A stretch of DNA of 7,137 nt from NCBI GenBank assembly GCA_028819955.1, contig JAPPKP010000285.1, positions 1 through 7,137 of the forward strand, given 5' to 3'. The first letter of the stretch is position 1. Every line of letters begins with the position of its first letter. Positions 1 through 5,348 of this stretch are shown here, piece by piece. The translations under genes were made by a program, and so were the position numbers. The stretch comes from Rhodospirillaceae bacterium. GTDB lineage: Bacteria; Pseudomonadota; Alphaproteobacteria; UBA828. Under the pieces are notes generated by a model. It made no database searches. It saw only the letters and a program-made list of their open reading frames with translations, and was not told the origin of the DNA.

Positions 1-1
1 T

Positions 2-538
2 GTAGGTGACGGACTTGTAGTCGACCACGGCCGCGATCGACGAGATGTTGGTGATCACGCCGCTGCCCTGGCTGCGCATGACCGGAACCACGTGCTTGCA
101 GGCCATCACCGTACCGCGCAGGTTGATCGCCATCACCCGGTCGAAGCTCGCCTCGTCGAGGTCCGCGAGCGGCGAATCCCCGCCGGTGTAGGCGACGCCC
201 ACGTTGTTCTGCAACACGTCGATGCGTCCATGGCGGGCGACGATGGTCTCGACGACGGAGATTAGCGCCTGCTCATCGGTCACGTCGGCGACCAGTGCTT
301 CGGCGCTGCCGTCTTCCGCCTCGATCATGGCGGCAGTTTCCTCGGCAGACGCCCGGTCACGATCGAGCGCCACCACGTGCGCGCCGGCGCGGGCGAAGAG
401 CACGCACGTCGCCCGGCCGTTGCCGATCACCGGTCCCGGCGTCTGGCCGGCACCGGCCACGATTGCGACCCGACCGTCCAGACTAAGCGTCGGGCTCTGC
501 CAGGGCGCCGCGATGGCGGCGGGAGAATCCTCGATCAT
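2..538 (-). CDS. SDR-family oxidoreductase, NAD-type (C-terminus beyond window)
   Basis: This is a classical short-chain dehydrogenase/reductase, a soluble NAD(P)(H)-dependent oxidoreductase of alcohol or ketone substrates. It reads from ATG at 538 leftwards and leaves the window after 179 codons. Visible: a Rossmann strand RVAIVAGAG (residues 23-31) followed by a lengthened glycine loop, GAGQTPGPVIGNGRAT (29-44), instead of the short TGxxxGxG; ALDRD (57-61) at the end of the second strand, where Asp59 favours NAD over NADP; NNVG (111-114) in place of the usual NNAG; catalytic Asn139 in INLRG; and NISS with catalytic Ser at 167. Tyr179, twelve residues on, is the last full codon and is probably the catalytic Tyr; the YxxxK lysine lies outside. 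The ribosome site before 538 is weak. The N-terminus carries about 20 residues ahead of the Rossmann fold. The substrate is unknown. The gene diverges from the island that follows. Confidence 0.93.
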   Translation of the reverse strand, partial: MIEDSPAAIAAPWQSPTLSLDGRVAIVAGAGQTPGPVIGNGRATCVLFARAGAHVVALDRDRASAEETAAMIEAEDGSAEALVADVTDEQALISVVETIVARHGRIDVLQNNVGVAYTGGDSPLADLDEASFDRVMAINLRGTVMACKHVVPVMRSQGSGVITNISSIAAVVDYKSVTY

Positions 539-725
539 GGCGACACTCGGGCGATAGCGGAGGTGGCGCGGGAAGGCTGTGAGCGTGCCCGCAGCTTGTC
601 AAGGCGGGCGATGCGGCGATCGGGTTCTAGACGACGTTGGGGTCAGTTTGATGTGAGCGATGAAAGCGCTAGATTCAGGGGGTATGCATCCATATGACCC
701 AATATGTCGTAGACACGTCATAGCC

Positions 726-745
726 TTCTGCTCTGGACAACAGAA
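726..745. repeat. Short inverted repeat TTCTG-N10-CAGAA
   Basis: Perfect 5-bp arms TTCTG (726-730) and CAGAA (741-745) around a 10-base spacer, 21 bases before the putative -35 of the island operon. Its CTG-N10-CAG core resembles a gammaproteobacterial LexA box, but the T after CTG that such boxes need is a C here. It may be an operator, or chance. Confidence 0.3.
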
Positions 746-750
746 TGCTT

Positions 751-759
751 GTTCCGAAC
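751..759. repeat. Small dyad GTTC-c-GAAC upstream of the -35 box
   Basis: Four-base arms around one central base, ending 6 bases before the TTGACA at 766. It could be an accessory operator half-site for the island's HTH protein. The arms are short, so chance is a real alternative. Confidence 0.25.
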
Positions 760-765
760 GATTGG

Positions 766-793
766 TTGACAGGCCGGGGCATTGACTTATATG
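766..793 (+). promoter_or_regulatory. Putative sigma70-type promoter of the three-gene island
   Basis: A perfect -35 hexamer TTGACA (766-771) is followed after 16 bases by TATATG (788-793), a 4-of-6 match to the -10 consensus. A transcript would begin near 800, after the ATG at 791. If this is the true promoter, the first gene must start further in (ATG at 884) or the real start lies on a longer transcript from an upstream promoter. The -10 is embedded in the inverted repeat at 781-798, as expected for a self-repressed operon. Confidence 0.5.
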
Positions 794-798
794 TCAAT
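781..798. promoter_or_regulatory. Candidate operator: ATTGAC-N6-GTCAAT inverted repeat
   Basis: Perfect 6-bp arms ATTGAC (781-786) and GTCAAT (793-798) separated by TTATAT. The repeat covers the putative -10 box and the first possible ATG (791) of the island. The half-site TTGAC also occurs at 766-770 in the -35 box, 16 bases upstream on the same strand. Such spacing suits a dimeric Cro/C1-type repressor; the HTH protein encoded at 1305-1748 is the obvious candidate. Binding is an inference; the symmetry is directly visible. Confidence 0.5.
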
Positions 799-1339
799 AG
801 CGGCTCACATAAGCTCGCTGGTAAGCGACGGTCGATTGCATCTCATCGAGCCGCTTGATGCCAGCTTGGAGGTGAAGCGGACCATGGTGGTGTCCGATGA
901 AGTCCAAGAGCTGATGGCTGGGCCGTGGTCCACCCTCAGCTTGGAGCGGCGAGCAAACCGCCTGCGGGCAGACTTAGAGTCGTTTGTCATGGGGCAGGTT
1001 GTTCCGGTTTCAATGACGCCGTACCAACACAAGGCCGCTTACATGGGACTGCTGGACCCTCCGGAGCGAGGGTTTTGGGACATCAGAAGCCGCGATCCGA
1101 ATCCTGGATTGCGTGTTTTCGGACAATTTGCCGATGTGGATTTGTTTGTCGCATTGGTTTGGCACCCTCGATCTATCCAGATCGATGACAAACCGCCGTT
1201 GGGCAGTGCACGAGGACTGAACTGGGAACTTGCCAAGCTACAGTGTGAAGAGGCATGGCAAGACCTGTTTCCAAGCCACCGCCCGCGCATCAGGGAGAAA
1301 ATCAGTGACCTCATCTCCCAAGACGCAATTCTGGTTTGA
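791..1339 (+). CDS. Unrecognised 182-aa protein, RelE/HigB-like pattern; possible toxin
   Basis: I do not recognise this family with certainty. It is a soluble protein with no signal peptide or membrane segment. The central stretch WDIRSRDPNPG (residues 96-106), then LRVFGQF (107-113) and DLFVALVWHPRS (117-128), has the strand pattern of RelE/HigB/Gp49-type toxins, in which a W/YxIR strand is followed by an R-hydrophobic strand and a final hydrophobic strand ending in basic residues. The C-terminus (143-176) looks helical. It sits just upstream of an HTH gene and overlaps it by 35 bp, the toxin-first order of HigBA modules; that is the main reason for suspecting a toxin. Start choice: ATG 791 has GGGG 11 bases upstream, TTG 782 is too close to it, and ATG 884 (Met32) follows a good GGAGG (868-872) and would fit the promoter better, giving 151 residues. 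Composition is less GC-rich than in the metabolic genes downstream. A non-toxin partner protein is the alternative. Confidence 0.8.
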   Translation: MSIAAHISSLVSDGRLHLIEPLDASLEVKRTMVVSDEVQELMAGPWSTLSLERRANRLRADLESFVMGQVVPVSMTPYQHKAAYMGLLDPPERGFWDIRSRDPNPGLRVFGQFADVDLFVALVWHPRSIQIDDKPPLGSARGLNWELAKLQCEEAWQDLFPSHRPRIREKISDLISQDAILV

Positions 1340-1748
1340 GATTGAGAACCTTGATGCTCAAATACCGGAGGGAAAGCTGGAGTACCTTCGTGAGCGGTTC
1401 CGCAATGACCTTTTCGACTTTATCCTTCGGAGATTTTTGGAACAGAGGGAGAAGCGCGGACTGACTCAGGCCGAATTGGCGCGAAGACTATCTTGCGATC
1501 CCGCTCGACTAAGCAGACTCTTGGGGGCTCCTGGCAATTGGACTCTTGGCACGGTTAGCGATCTACTCGTCGGGATATCCGGGGAGGCCCTGGTTCCTCA
1601 TGCAGCTAAGGTTCCGGGTGATACTTCACGAAACATGGGCGCGCGGGAATTGCTGCATTCACATTCTTCCTTGGGATTGCGAGACAGAGATAGCAGTGCT
1701 GCGAGTACCAGTAGTGTGACTACAATTGAGTCGGCGTTTATCCAATGA
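1305..1748 (+). CDS. Cro/C1 (XRE)-type HTH protein, probable antitoxin or autoregulator
   Basis: A 147-aa DNA-binding protein. Start: GTG 1305 preceded by GGGAGA (1293-1298) with a 6-base gap; the frame is open further upstream, but only from a TTG without a ribosome site. Residues 1-45 include a helical, charged segment (LEYLRERFRNDLFDFILRRF, 26-45). A helix-turn-helix follows at about 50-92: helix 2 LTQAELARRL (53-62) with the conserved Gln55 and LA pair, and recognition helix DPARLSRLLG (65-74), then NWTLGTVSDLL (78-88), where XRE domains carry their last helices. Residues 100-147 are Ser/Thr-rich and look unstructured. The gene starts inside the end of the preceding gene (35-bp overlap) and its stop shares ATGA with the following one, so the three are translationally coupled. 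It likely represses its own operon through the inverted repeat at 781-798 and, if the first gene is a toxin, neutralises it. Confidence 0.85.
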   Translation: MTSSPKTQFWFEIENLDAQIPEGKLEYLRERFRNDLFDFILRRFLEQREKRGLTQAELARRLSCDPARLSRLLGAPGNWTLGTVSDLLVGISGEALVPHAAKVPGDTSRNMGARELLHSHSSLGLRDRDSSAASTSSVTTIESAFIQ

Positions 1749-2155
1749 CAACAGAAAAGATTCCAAGCTTGAGCATTATTTCGGCTGTCCTATGCGACGA
1801 TGTCCGTGCAGAGGATAATGGAAAGGAGTTGCTAATAGGTGTATATAGCGGCACAATCACCGTGCACGTCATTCCTAGTCCGCCCTTGCCACTAAGGTGC
1901 TGGATAAACATGAAAATCGAAGGGCCCCATGCAACGAGATTGCAATTTAGGGCAATCGATCATAACAGCGAGGAGATGTATCGGTCCCAGACAGATACTA
2001 AAACGGATGATGATGTAGGCGAGGGAAGCATAGTCTTGGGACCAATTCTCTTCAGTCTGAAGGATCCAGAGGGATATCTCAAGATAGAATACAAGGAAGA
2101 AGGAGGAGACTGGATAAACGTGATTGCAAAGAAAACAAAATACCAAAGAAGGTGA
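1745..2155 (+). CDS. DUF6941-like protein of unknown function
   Basis: A 136-aa soluble protein. The N-terminus has a pattern I associate with the uncharacterised DUF6941 family: SAVLCDDVRAE (13-23), then GKELLIGVYSGTITV (26-40), meaning a short acidic/Arg motif followed by a strand with GVYSG. This is from memory and not a database hit. The rest alternates hydrophobic and polar residues with few predicted helices, in keeping with a beta-sandwich, and ends in a basic tail (KKTKYQRR, 129-136). No catalytic motif or membrane segment is visible. Its ATG overlaps the stop of the HTH gene (ATGA), so it has no independent ribosome site and depends on translation of its neighbour. It is the most AT-rich gene here: a hand count gives 24 G+C in the 60 bases from 2041, against 44 in the 60 from 2401. 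It is the unexplained third member of the island; its role may be sensing, shielding or effector function. Confidence 0.85.
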   Translation: MTTEKIPSLSIISAVLCDDVRAEDNGKELLIGVYSGTITVHVIPSPPLPLRCWINMKIEGPHATRLQFRAIDHNSEEMYRSQTDTKTDDDVGEGSIVLGPILFSLKDPEGYLKIEYKEEGGDWINVIAKKTKYQRR

Positions 2156-2238
2156 ATCTTTAGGTACTATATCTCTGCGCTAATGCCTCCAGTAGAGTTT
2201 ATCTCGCGATCCGACACCGCCCCCGGGAGTAGACAGCC

Positions 2239-3075
2239 ATGAAGATCGGCGCCGTCATCTTTGCGACCGACTATTGCATCGCGCTGACCGAGCTCGCGCC
2301 TGCGCTGGAGGAGCGGGGGTTCGACTCGCTCTTCGTGCCCGAGCACACCCATATTCCCGCAAGTCGCCGCTCGCCCTGGCGGGGCGGGGGCGAGCTGCCG
2401 CCGGAGTATTCCCACACGCTTGACCCCTTCGTGGCGCTGGCGGCGGCCGCGGCGGTGACCAGCACGCTCCGCCTCGGCACCGGCATCTGCCTGGTCACCG
2501 AGCGCGATCCCATCGTCACCGCGAAGGCGGTGGCGAGCCTCGATCTGGTCTCCGGCGGGCGCTTCGACTTCGGCATCGGCGCCGGCTGGAACGCCGAAGA
2601 GATGGAGCATCATGGCACGCGCTTCGAGACCCGCTTTCGGGTCATGGAGGATCGGGTCAAGGCGATGCAGGCGCTCTGGGCCGCCGACGAGGCGAGCTAC
2701 CAAGGCGAGTTCACCTCGTTCGAGCCGAGCTGGTCGTGGCCCAAGCCCGTGCAGAAGCCTCACCCGCCGATCCTGCTGGGCGGCGAGTCCGTGCACACCA
2801 TGCGCCGGATCATGGCATTTTGCTCCGGCTGGCTCCCGCGCGGTGCGCTGCTGCCCGACCCCGCAGACGGCATGGCGAGGCTCCGCGCCGCTGCAGACGC
2901 TGCCGGGCGCGACCCGGCTACGGTGTCAGTCACGGTCTTCGGTGCCGAGCCGGAAGAAGGCTATCTCGATGCTTGCCGGAAGGCCGGGATGGATCGTGCG
3001 CTGCTGATCCTGCCGCCGGAGGGGCGCGACGGGGTGATGCCGGTCGTCGACCGCTACGCGGCGCTTATCGGCTGA
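2239..3075 (+). CDS. LLM-class flavin/F420-dependent oxidoreductase (Rv2161c-like)
   Basis: A 278-aa single-domain TIM-barrel protein of the bacterial luciferase-like superfamily, cytoplasmic, using reduced FMN or coenzyme F420. Motifs in order: GFDSLFVPEH (27-36); an insertion with HTHIPASRR (36-44); TLDPFVALAAAAAVT (60-74); LRLGTGICLVTERDP (77-91), the strand that shapes the cofactor pocket; LDLVSGGRFDFGIGAGW (101-117), the most conserved block of the family; EHHGTRF (123-129); and PHPPILLGGES (174-184). This order and length match the TIGR03619-type subgroup, described as probable F420-dependent oxidoreductases. Start: ATG 2239 with GGGAG (2225-2229) nine bases upstream. Composition is sharply GC-richer than the gene before it, so it belongs to the resident chromosome. 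It converges on the P450 gene and overlaps it by 11 bases. Cofactor choice and substrate cannot be told; many non-actinobacterial members act with FMN. Confidence 0.92.
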   Translation: MKIGAVIFATDYCIALTELAPALEERGFDSLFVPEHTHIPASRRSPWRGGGELPPEYSHTLDPFVALAAAAAVTSTLRLGTGICLVTERDPIVTAKAVASLDLVSGGRFDFGIGAGWNAEEMEHHGTRFETRFRVMEDRVKAMQALWAADEASYQGEFTSFEPSWSWPKPVQKPHPPILLGGESVHTMRRIMAFCSGWLPRGALLPDPADGMARLRAAADAAGRDPATVSVTVFGAEPEEGYLDACRKAGMDRALLILPPEGRDGVMPVVDRYAALIG

Positions 3076-4546
3076 GCTGACGCCGGTTGAGGTGCGCCGG
3101 AGTCAACGAGCGGATCGCCTCTCTCGCGGCCTCGGCGCCGAGCGCTCCCCAGAGCGCGCCGCCGAGAACAGCCCCGAGTGCTCCCCAGGGCTTCGGTTCC
3201 GCCAGCGGCTGCGGGGCGCTGCGCCGGCCCCTGACGCGGACCTTGAAGGATTCGTCCGGCGAGGGAAGGGGTATCTGGGTGGTCTTGAGGCTGTAGCCGG
3301 CCCGGTCGGGGTCGAGGTCGACCTCGTGCAGGACGGTCGCCATGGTGGCCGCGATCTGCACCTCGGCGAAGCCGTTGCCGAGGCAGCGGTGGGGGCCTAG
3401 GCCGAAGGGCGCGTAGACGTAGGGCTGCTTGTGCTCCGCCCGCTCCGGTGTGTAGCGGTCGATGTCGAAGCGCTCGGGCTCGGGGAAGAATTCGGGCAGG
3501 TAGTGGGGCACCGCGGTCGCGATCATCACCCGCTCGCCGGCCGGGATGCGATGGCCCGCGAACTCGAAGGAATTCGCGGCGGTGCGCACCAGCAGCGGTG
3601 TGACCGGATACATCCGCATGGTTTCCATCGCTGCGCGGTGCATCGCGTCCATCTCGCGTAGCGCCTGCTCCGCCGGCACGTCGCCGGTGAGGAGGGCGTC
3701 GGCCTCGTCGCGCACCTTCGCCAGCACGTCCGGGTTCCTGAGCAGGGCGTAGAGCATGAAGGCGCAGGTGCCCGCCACCGTGTCGAGCGCTGCAACGAAC
3801 GGGCCCATGGCCGCGATCTTCAAGTCCGCCTCGGGGAAGAAGCGGGGGTCCTCTTGGTGCAGGTCCAGGAGGTCGTCGATCAGGTCCGGGGCGGCGCCGT
3901 GGCGCTCACGCATCGTGCCGGAGTGGCACTCGATCACCTCGTGATAGAGCTTGTCCACCCGCGCGGATGCGCGGCGGAAGCGTGGCGACCAGCGCAGGTA
4001 GGGCCGCGGCACGATGGTGGCGGACAGCAGGCCGTGGACGTAGCAGACCAGGTCGTCGTTGTAGGGGCGGGGTGAGACGCCAGCCACCAGCGTGCCCACC
4101 TGGTCCGTGACGATCCGCTGCAAAGCCGGCACCGCAGCCATCGGCCGGTCGTGCGGCCACGCCGCGATCTCCCGCCGCGCGATGTCGATCATGCCGGCCA
4201 TGTGCTCCACGGCGTACTCGCGCGAATAGCCGCGCTTCAGCGTGCGCCGGAAGGTCGCGTGCTCCGCTCCGTCGGCGCTGAGCGTCGAGCGCGCTGCGCC
4301 AAACCAGGCGTTGAAGCCGCTCCAGAACTCGAAGGAACGGAAGTGCCTCGTGCCGTGGCGCGCGAGGAAACGGTTGGCCTCCACGCCTGCCAGTACGGTG
4401 AAGCGCCGGTTGAGCAGACGCATGCCGTAAACCGGCCCGAGCTCGTGGTAGCTGCCGGTGAGGAAGGCGCGCATATCCCGCGCCATGTCGAAGACGCTGC
4501 CGACGACCGGAAGGCCGCGCGCGAGCGGTATCGTCGAGGTGGCCAT
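3065..4546 (-). CDS. Cytochrome P450 with Gly/Ala-rich C-terminal extension
   Basis: A heme-thiolate monooxygenase, 493 aa from the chosen ATG at 4546. An upstream in-frame ATG at 4603 would add 19 basic residues, but AGAGGG sits just before 4546 and the protein then begins with the usual PLARGLPVVGS segment. Hallmarks: C-helix HATFR (96-100); I-helix AALDT (252-256) with the acid-Thr pair for oxygen activation; ETMR (308-311); FPEPERFDIDRY (354-365); heme-binding FGLGPHRCLG (381-390) with Cys388 as iron ligand. There is no N-terminal membrane anchor, so it is probably a soluble class I enzyme needing ferredoxin and reductase, neither of which is encoded here. The domain ends near residue 440; about 50 residues follow, including a Gly/Ala-rich hydrophobic stretch (455-473) and a basic end, unusual for a bacterial P450. 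The last codons overlap the convergent oxidoreductase gene. The substrate is unknown. Confidence 0.95.
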   Translation of the reverse strand: MATSTIPLARGLPVVGSVFDMARDMRAFLTGSYHELGPVYGMRLLNRRFTVLAGVEANRFLARHGTRHFRSFEFWSGFNAWFGAARSTLSADGAEHATFRRTLKRGYSREYAVEHMAGMIDIARREIAAWPHDRPMAAVPALQRIVTDQVGTLVAGVSPRPYNDDLVCYVHGLLSATIVPRPYLRWSPRFRRASARVDKLYHEVIECHSGTMRERHGAAPDLIDDLLDLHQEDPRFFPEADLKIAAMGPFVAALDTVAGTCAFMLYALLRNPDVLAKVRDEADALLTGDVPAEQALREMDAMHRAAMETMRMYPVTPLLVRTAANSFEFAGHRIPAGERVMIATAVPHYLPEFFPEPERFDIDRYTPERAEHKQPYVYAPFGLGPHRCLGNGFAEVQIAATMATVLHEVDLDPDRAGYSLKTTQIPLPSPDESFKVRVRGRRSAPQPLAEPKPWGALGAVLGGALWGALGAEAAREAIRSLTPAHLNRRQLSR

Positions 4547-4793
4547 CTCCCAGCCCTCTGCGGTCGTGCCCCTGCCTCTCATCCCGCGGGTTGAGCGGGC
4601 CACAGAGTGCCGCCGCCTGTTCCTAATGATGGGGTGGGTCGCGGTAGAATGCCAGCCATTCCGTCATGCCGGCCGGGCAGGTCCCTGTGTCGGACTGCGC
4701 AATCCGTGAGATTTTGCCGCAGTCTCATGCCTGCTCTGGCTAACGTACGCTCGCTCATGGTATAGGCGCGCCGCCTTCGGGGAGAGGAACACG
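4547..4793. other. Divergent intergenic region between P450 and STAS genes
   Basis: About 250 bases holding the control regions of two divergent genes. No convincing sigma70 hexamer pair was found for either direction; TATAGG (4761-4766) is -10-like for the STAS gene but lacks a matching -35. The clearest element is the imperfect inverted repeat at 4693-4724, listed separately. If the P450 used the ATG at 4603 the region would shrink accordingly. Confidence 0.5.
4693..4724. repeat. Imperfect inverted repeat, 10-bp arms with one bulge
   Basis: GACTGCGCAA (4693-4702) pairs with TTGCcGCAGTC (4714-4724), leaving one unpaired C at 4718 and an 11-base loop. It sits between the divergent P450 and STAS genes. 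No T-run follows on either strand, so a factor-independent terminator is unlikely; an operator for a dimeric regulator or a structured leader is possible. Part of its right arm, CGCAGTCTCA (4718-4727), recurs exactly at 5297-5306 before the membrane operon. Confidence 0.45.
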
Positions 4794-5132
4794 ATGGATG
4801 TAACGACCGAGCGGCACGACGGTGTGTTGTGCGCCCGCGTGAGCGGGCGGGTCGAGCCGCGCAACGCGGGCGAGTTCCAGACTGCGATCACGGGAGCGGT
4901 CCACAATGGCGACCGTGCCGTGGTCCTGGATTTCGAGGAGCTCGCCTATATCGGCAACGTCGGCGTTCGCGCGTTGCACATCACCGCCAGGGTCCTGCGC
5001 GACCGCAACACGCGCGTTGCCGTCTGCGCGCCGCAGGGTGTCGTCGCCGCCGTCTTCGCGGGGAGCGGCTCGGACAAGCTCATCACGGTCTACCCGACCA
5101 GGGCCGCCGCCCTCGCGGCCCTGAGGGGGTGA
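4794..5132 (+). CDS. STAS-domain protein (anti-sigma factor antagonist-like) lacking phospho-Ser
   Basis: A 112-aa single-domain protein of the SpoIIAA/RsbV type, which in partner-switching systems binds an anti-sigma kinase and is controlled by phosphorylation of one Ser. The fold is evident: DGVLCARVSGRVEPRNAGEF (9-28) for the first strands, RAVVLDFEELAYIGNVGVRA (41-60) for the central strand and switch helix, RVAVCAP (74-80), and VFAGSGSDKLITVYPTRAAA (87-106) for the last strand and helix. At the switch, families usually read D/S-S-x-G; here it is G54-N55-V56-G57, so the phospho-acceptor is replaced by Asn. The ribosome site GGAGAGGA (4781-4788) supports ATG 4794. No anti-sigma kinase, phosphatase or sigma factor is nearby, so the partner is encoded elsewhere. 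It could be a constitutively active antagonist or a stand-alone STAS protein with a different job. Confidence 0.9.
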   Translation: MDVTTERHDGVLCARVSGRVEPRNAGEFQTAITGAVHNGDRAVVLDFEELAYIGNVGVRALHITARVLRDRNTRVAVCAPQGVVAAVFAGSGSDKLITVYPTRAAALAALRG

Positions 5133-5232
5133 CACGGCGCCCGGCGCGGCAAAAGGGTCGGGGGCGACCGAACCTCAGCATGTCCGCTATGCCGGTCGCG
5201 CATAATTGATCGTCAGTTGATCCGTTGCGGGG

Positions 5233-5261
5233 TTGGCACCGATCTTGATCGTTCGTATCGT
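5233..5261 (+). promoter_or_regulatory. Putative sigma70 promoter of the membrane redox operon
   Basis: TTGGCA (5233-5238, five of six -35 bases) and TATCGT (5256-5261, four of six -10 bases) are separated by exactly 17 bases. A start near 5268 would give a leader of about 80 bases before the GTG at 5349. TTGATC occurs three times around it (5206-5211, 5217-5222, 5245-5250), and ATCGTTCG is repeated at 5248-5255 and 5257-5264, overlapping the -10. These may be regulator half-sites. Confidence 0.4.
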
Positions 5262-5298
5262 TCGACCGCGCCGAGGACGCTGGCCCGAGGAGGAGACG

Positions 5299-5311
5299 CA
5301 GTCTCAGACTG
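5299..5311. repeat. Perfect dyad CAGTCT-c-AGACTG in the operon leader
   Basis: Six-base arms around one central C, located about 40 bases before the first gene of the membrane operon and downstream of the putative promoter. The spacing is too tight for an RNA hairpin with full arms, so a protein-binding operator is the better guess. The first half lies within the word CGCAGTCTCA (5297-5306), shared with the dyad region before the STAS gene. Confidence 0.4.
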
Positions 5312-5348
5312 GGGCCATGGGCGGCGCCGCTCTTCAGGGGGTTGGAGC

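Larger units (their letters stand above)
539..790. other. Intergenic region between divergent SDR and island genes
   Basis: About 250 bases with no gene that I can support. The left part (to about 640) is as GC-rich as the SDR gene; composition then falls, which I take as the left edge of the imported segment. The right end holds the promoter and dyads listed separately. A weaker promoter-like pair, TTGATG (648-653) and TAGATT (670-675) with a 16-base spacer, is also present but matches consensus poorly. No flanking repeat or target-site duplication marking an insertion was found by eye. Confidence 0.6.

Noticed and set aside
726..745. A possible SOS (LexA) box, CTG-N10-CAG.
   Set aside because: The fourth base departs from the gammaproteobacterial consensus, and alphaproteobacterial LexA recognises GTTC-N7-GTTC instead; kept only as an inverted repeat.
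600..2238. Signs of a complete mobile element around the AT-richer island.
   Set aside because: No integrase, transposase, tRNA end, target-site duplication or terminal inverted repeats could be found by eye at either edge; transfer is inferred from composition only.
2156..2238. A terminator between the island and the LLM gene.
   Set aside because: No stem-loop with a T-run is visible in these 83 bases, so read-through into the LLM gene or factor-dependent termination are both open.
2167..2796. A 209-codon open frame on the minus strand.
   Set aside because: It lies almost wholly opposite the LLM oxidoreductase, which has full family motifs and a ribosome site; the minus frame is Arg/His-rich and low in structure, as expected of GC-rich antisense.
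5133..5170. A possible terminator hairpin after the STAS gene (GCGC-CCG-GCGC).
   Set aside because: The stem is only four pairs and is followed by AAAA, not a T-run; in such GC-rich DNA this is expected by chance.
5217..5348. A longer N-terminus for the two-TM protein, starting at 5217.
   Set aside because: The extra 44 residues are Arg/Gly/Ser-rich with no pattern, overlap the putative promoter, and lack a ribosome site; GTG 5349 has a good one.
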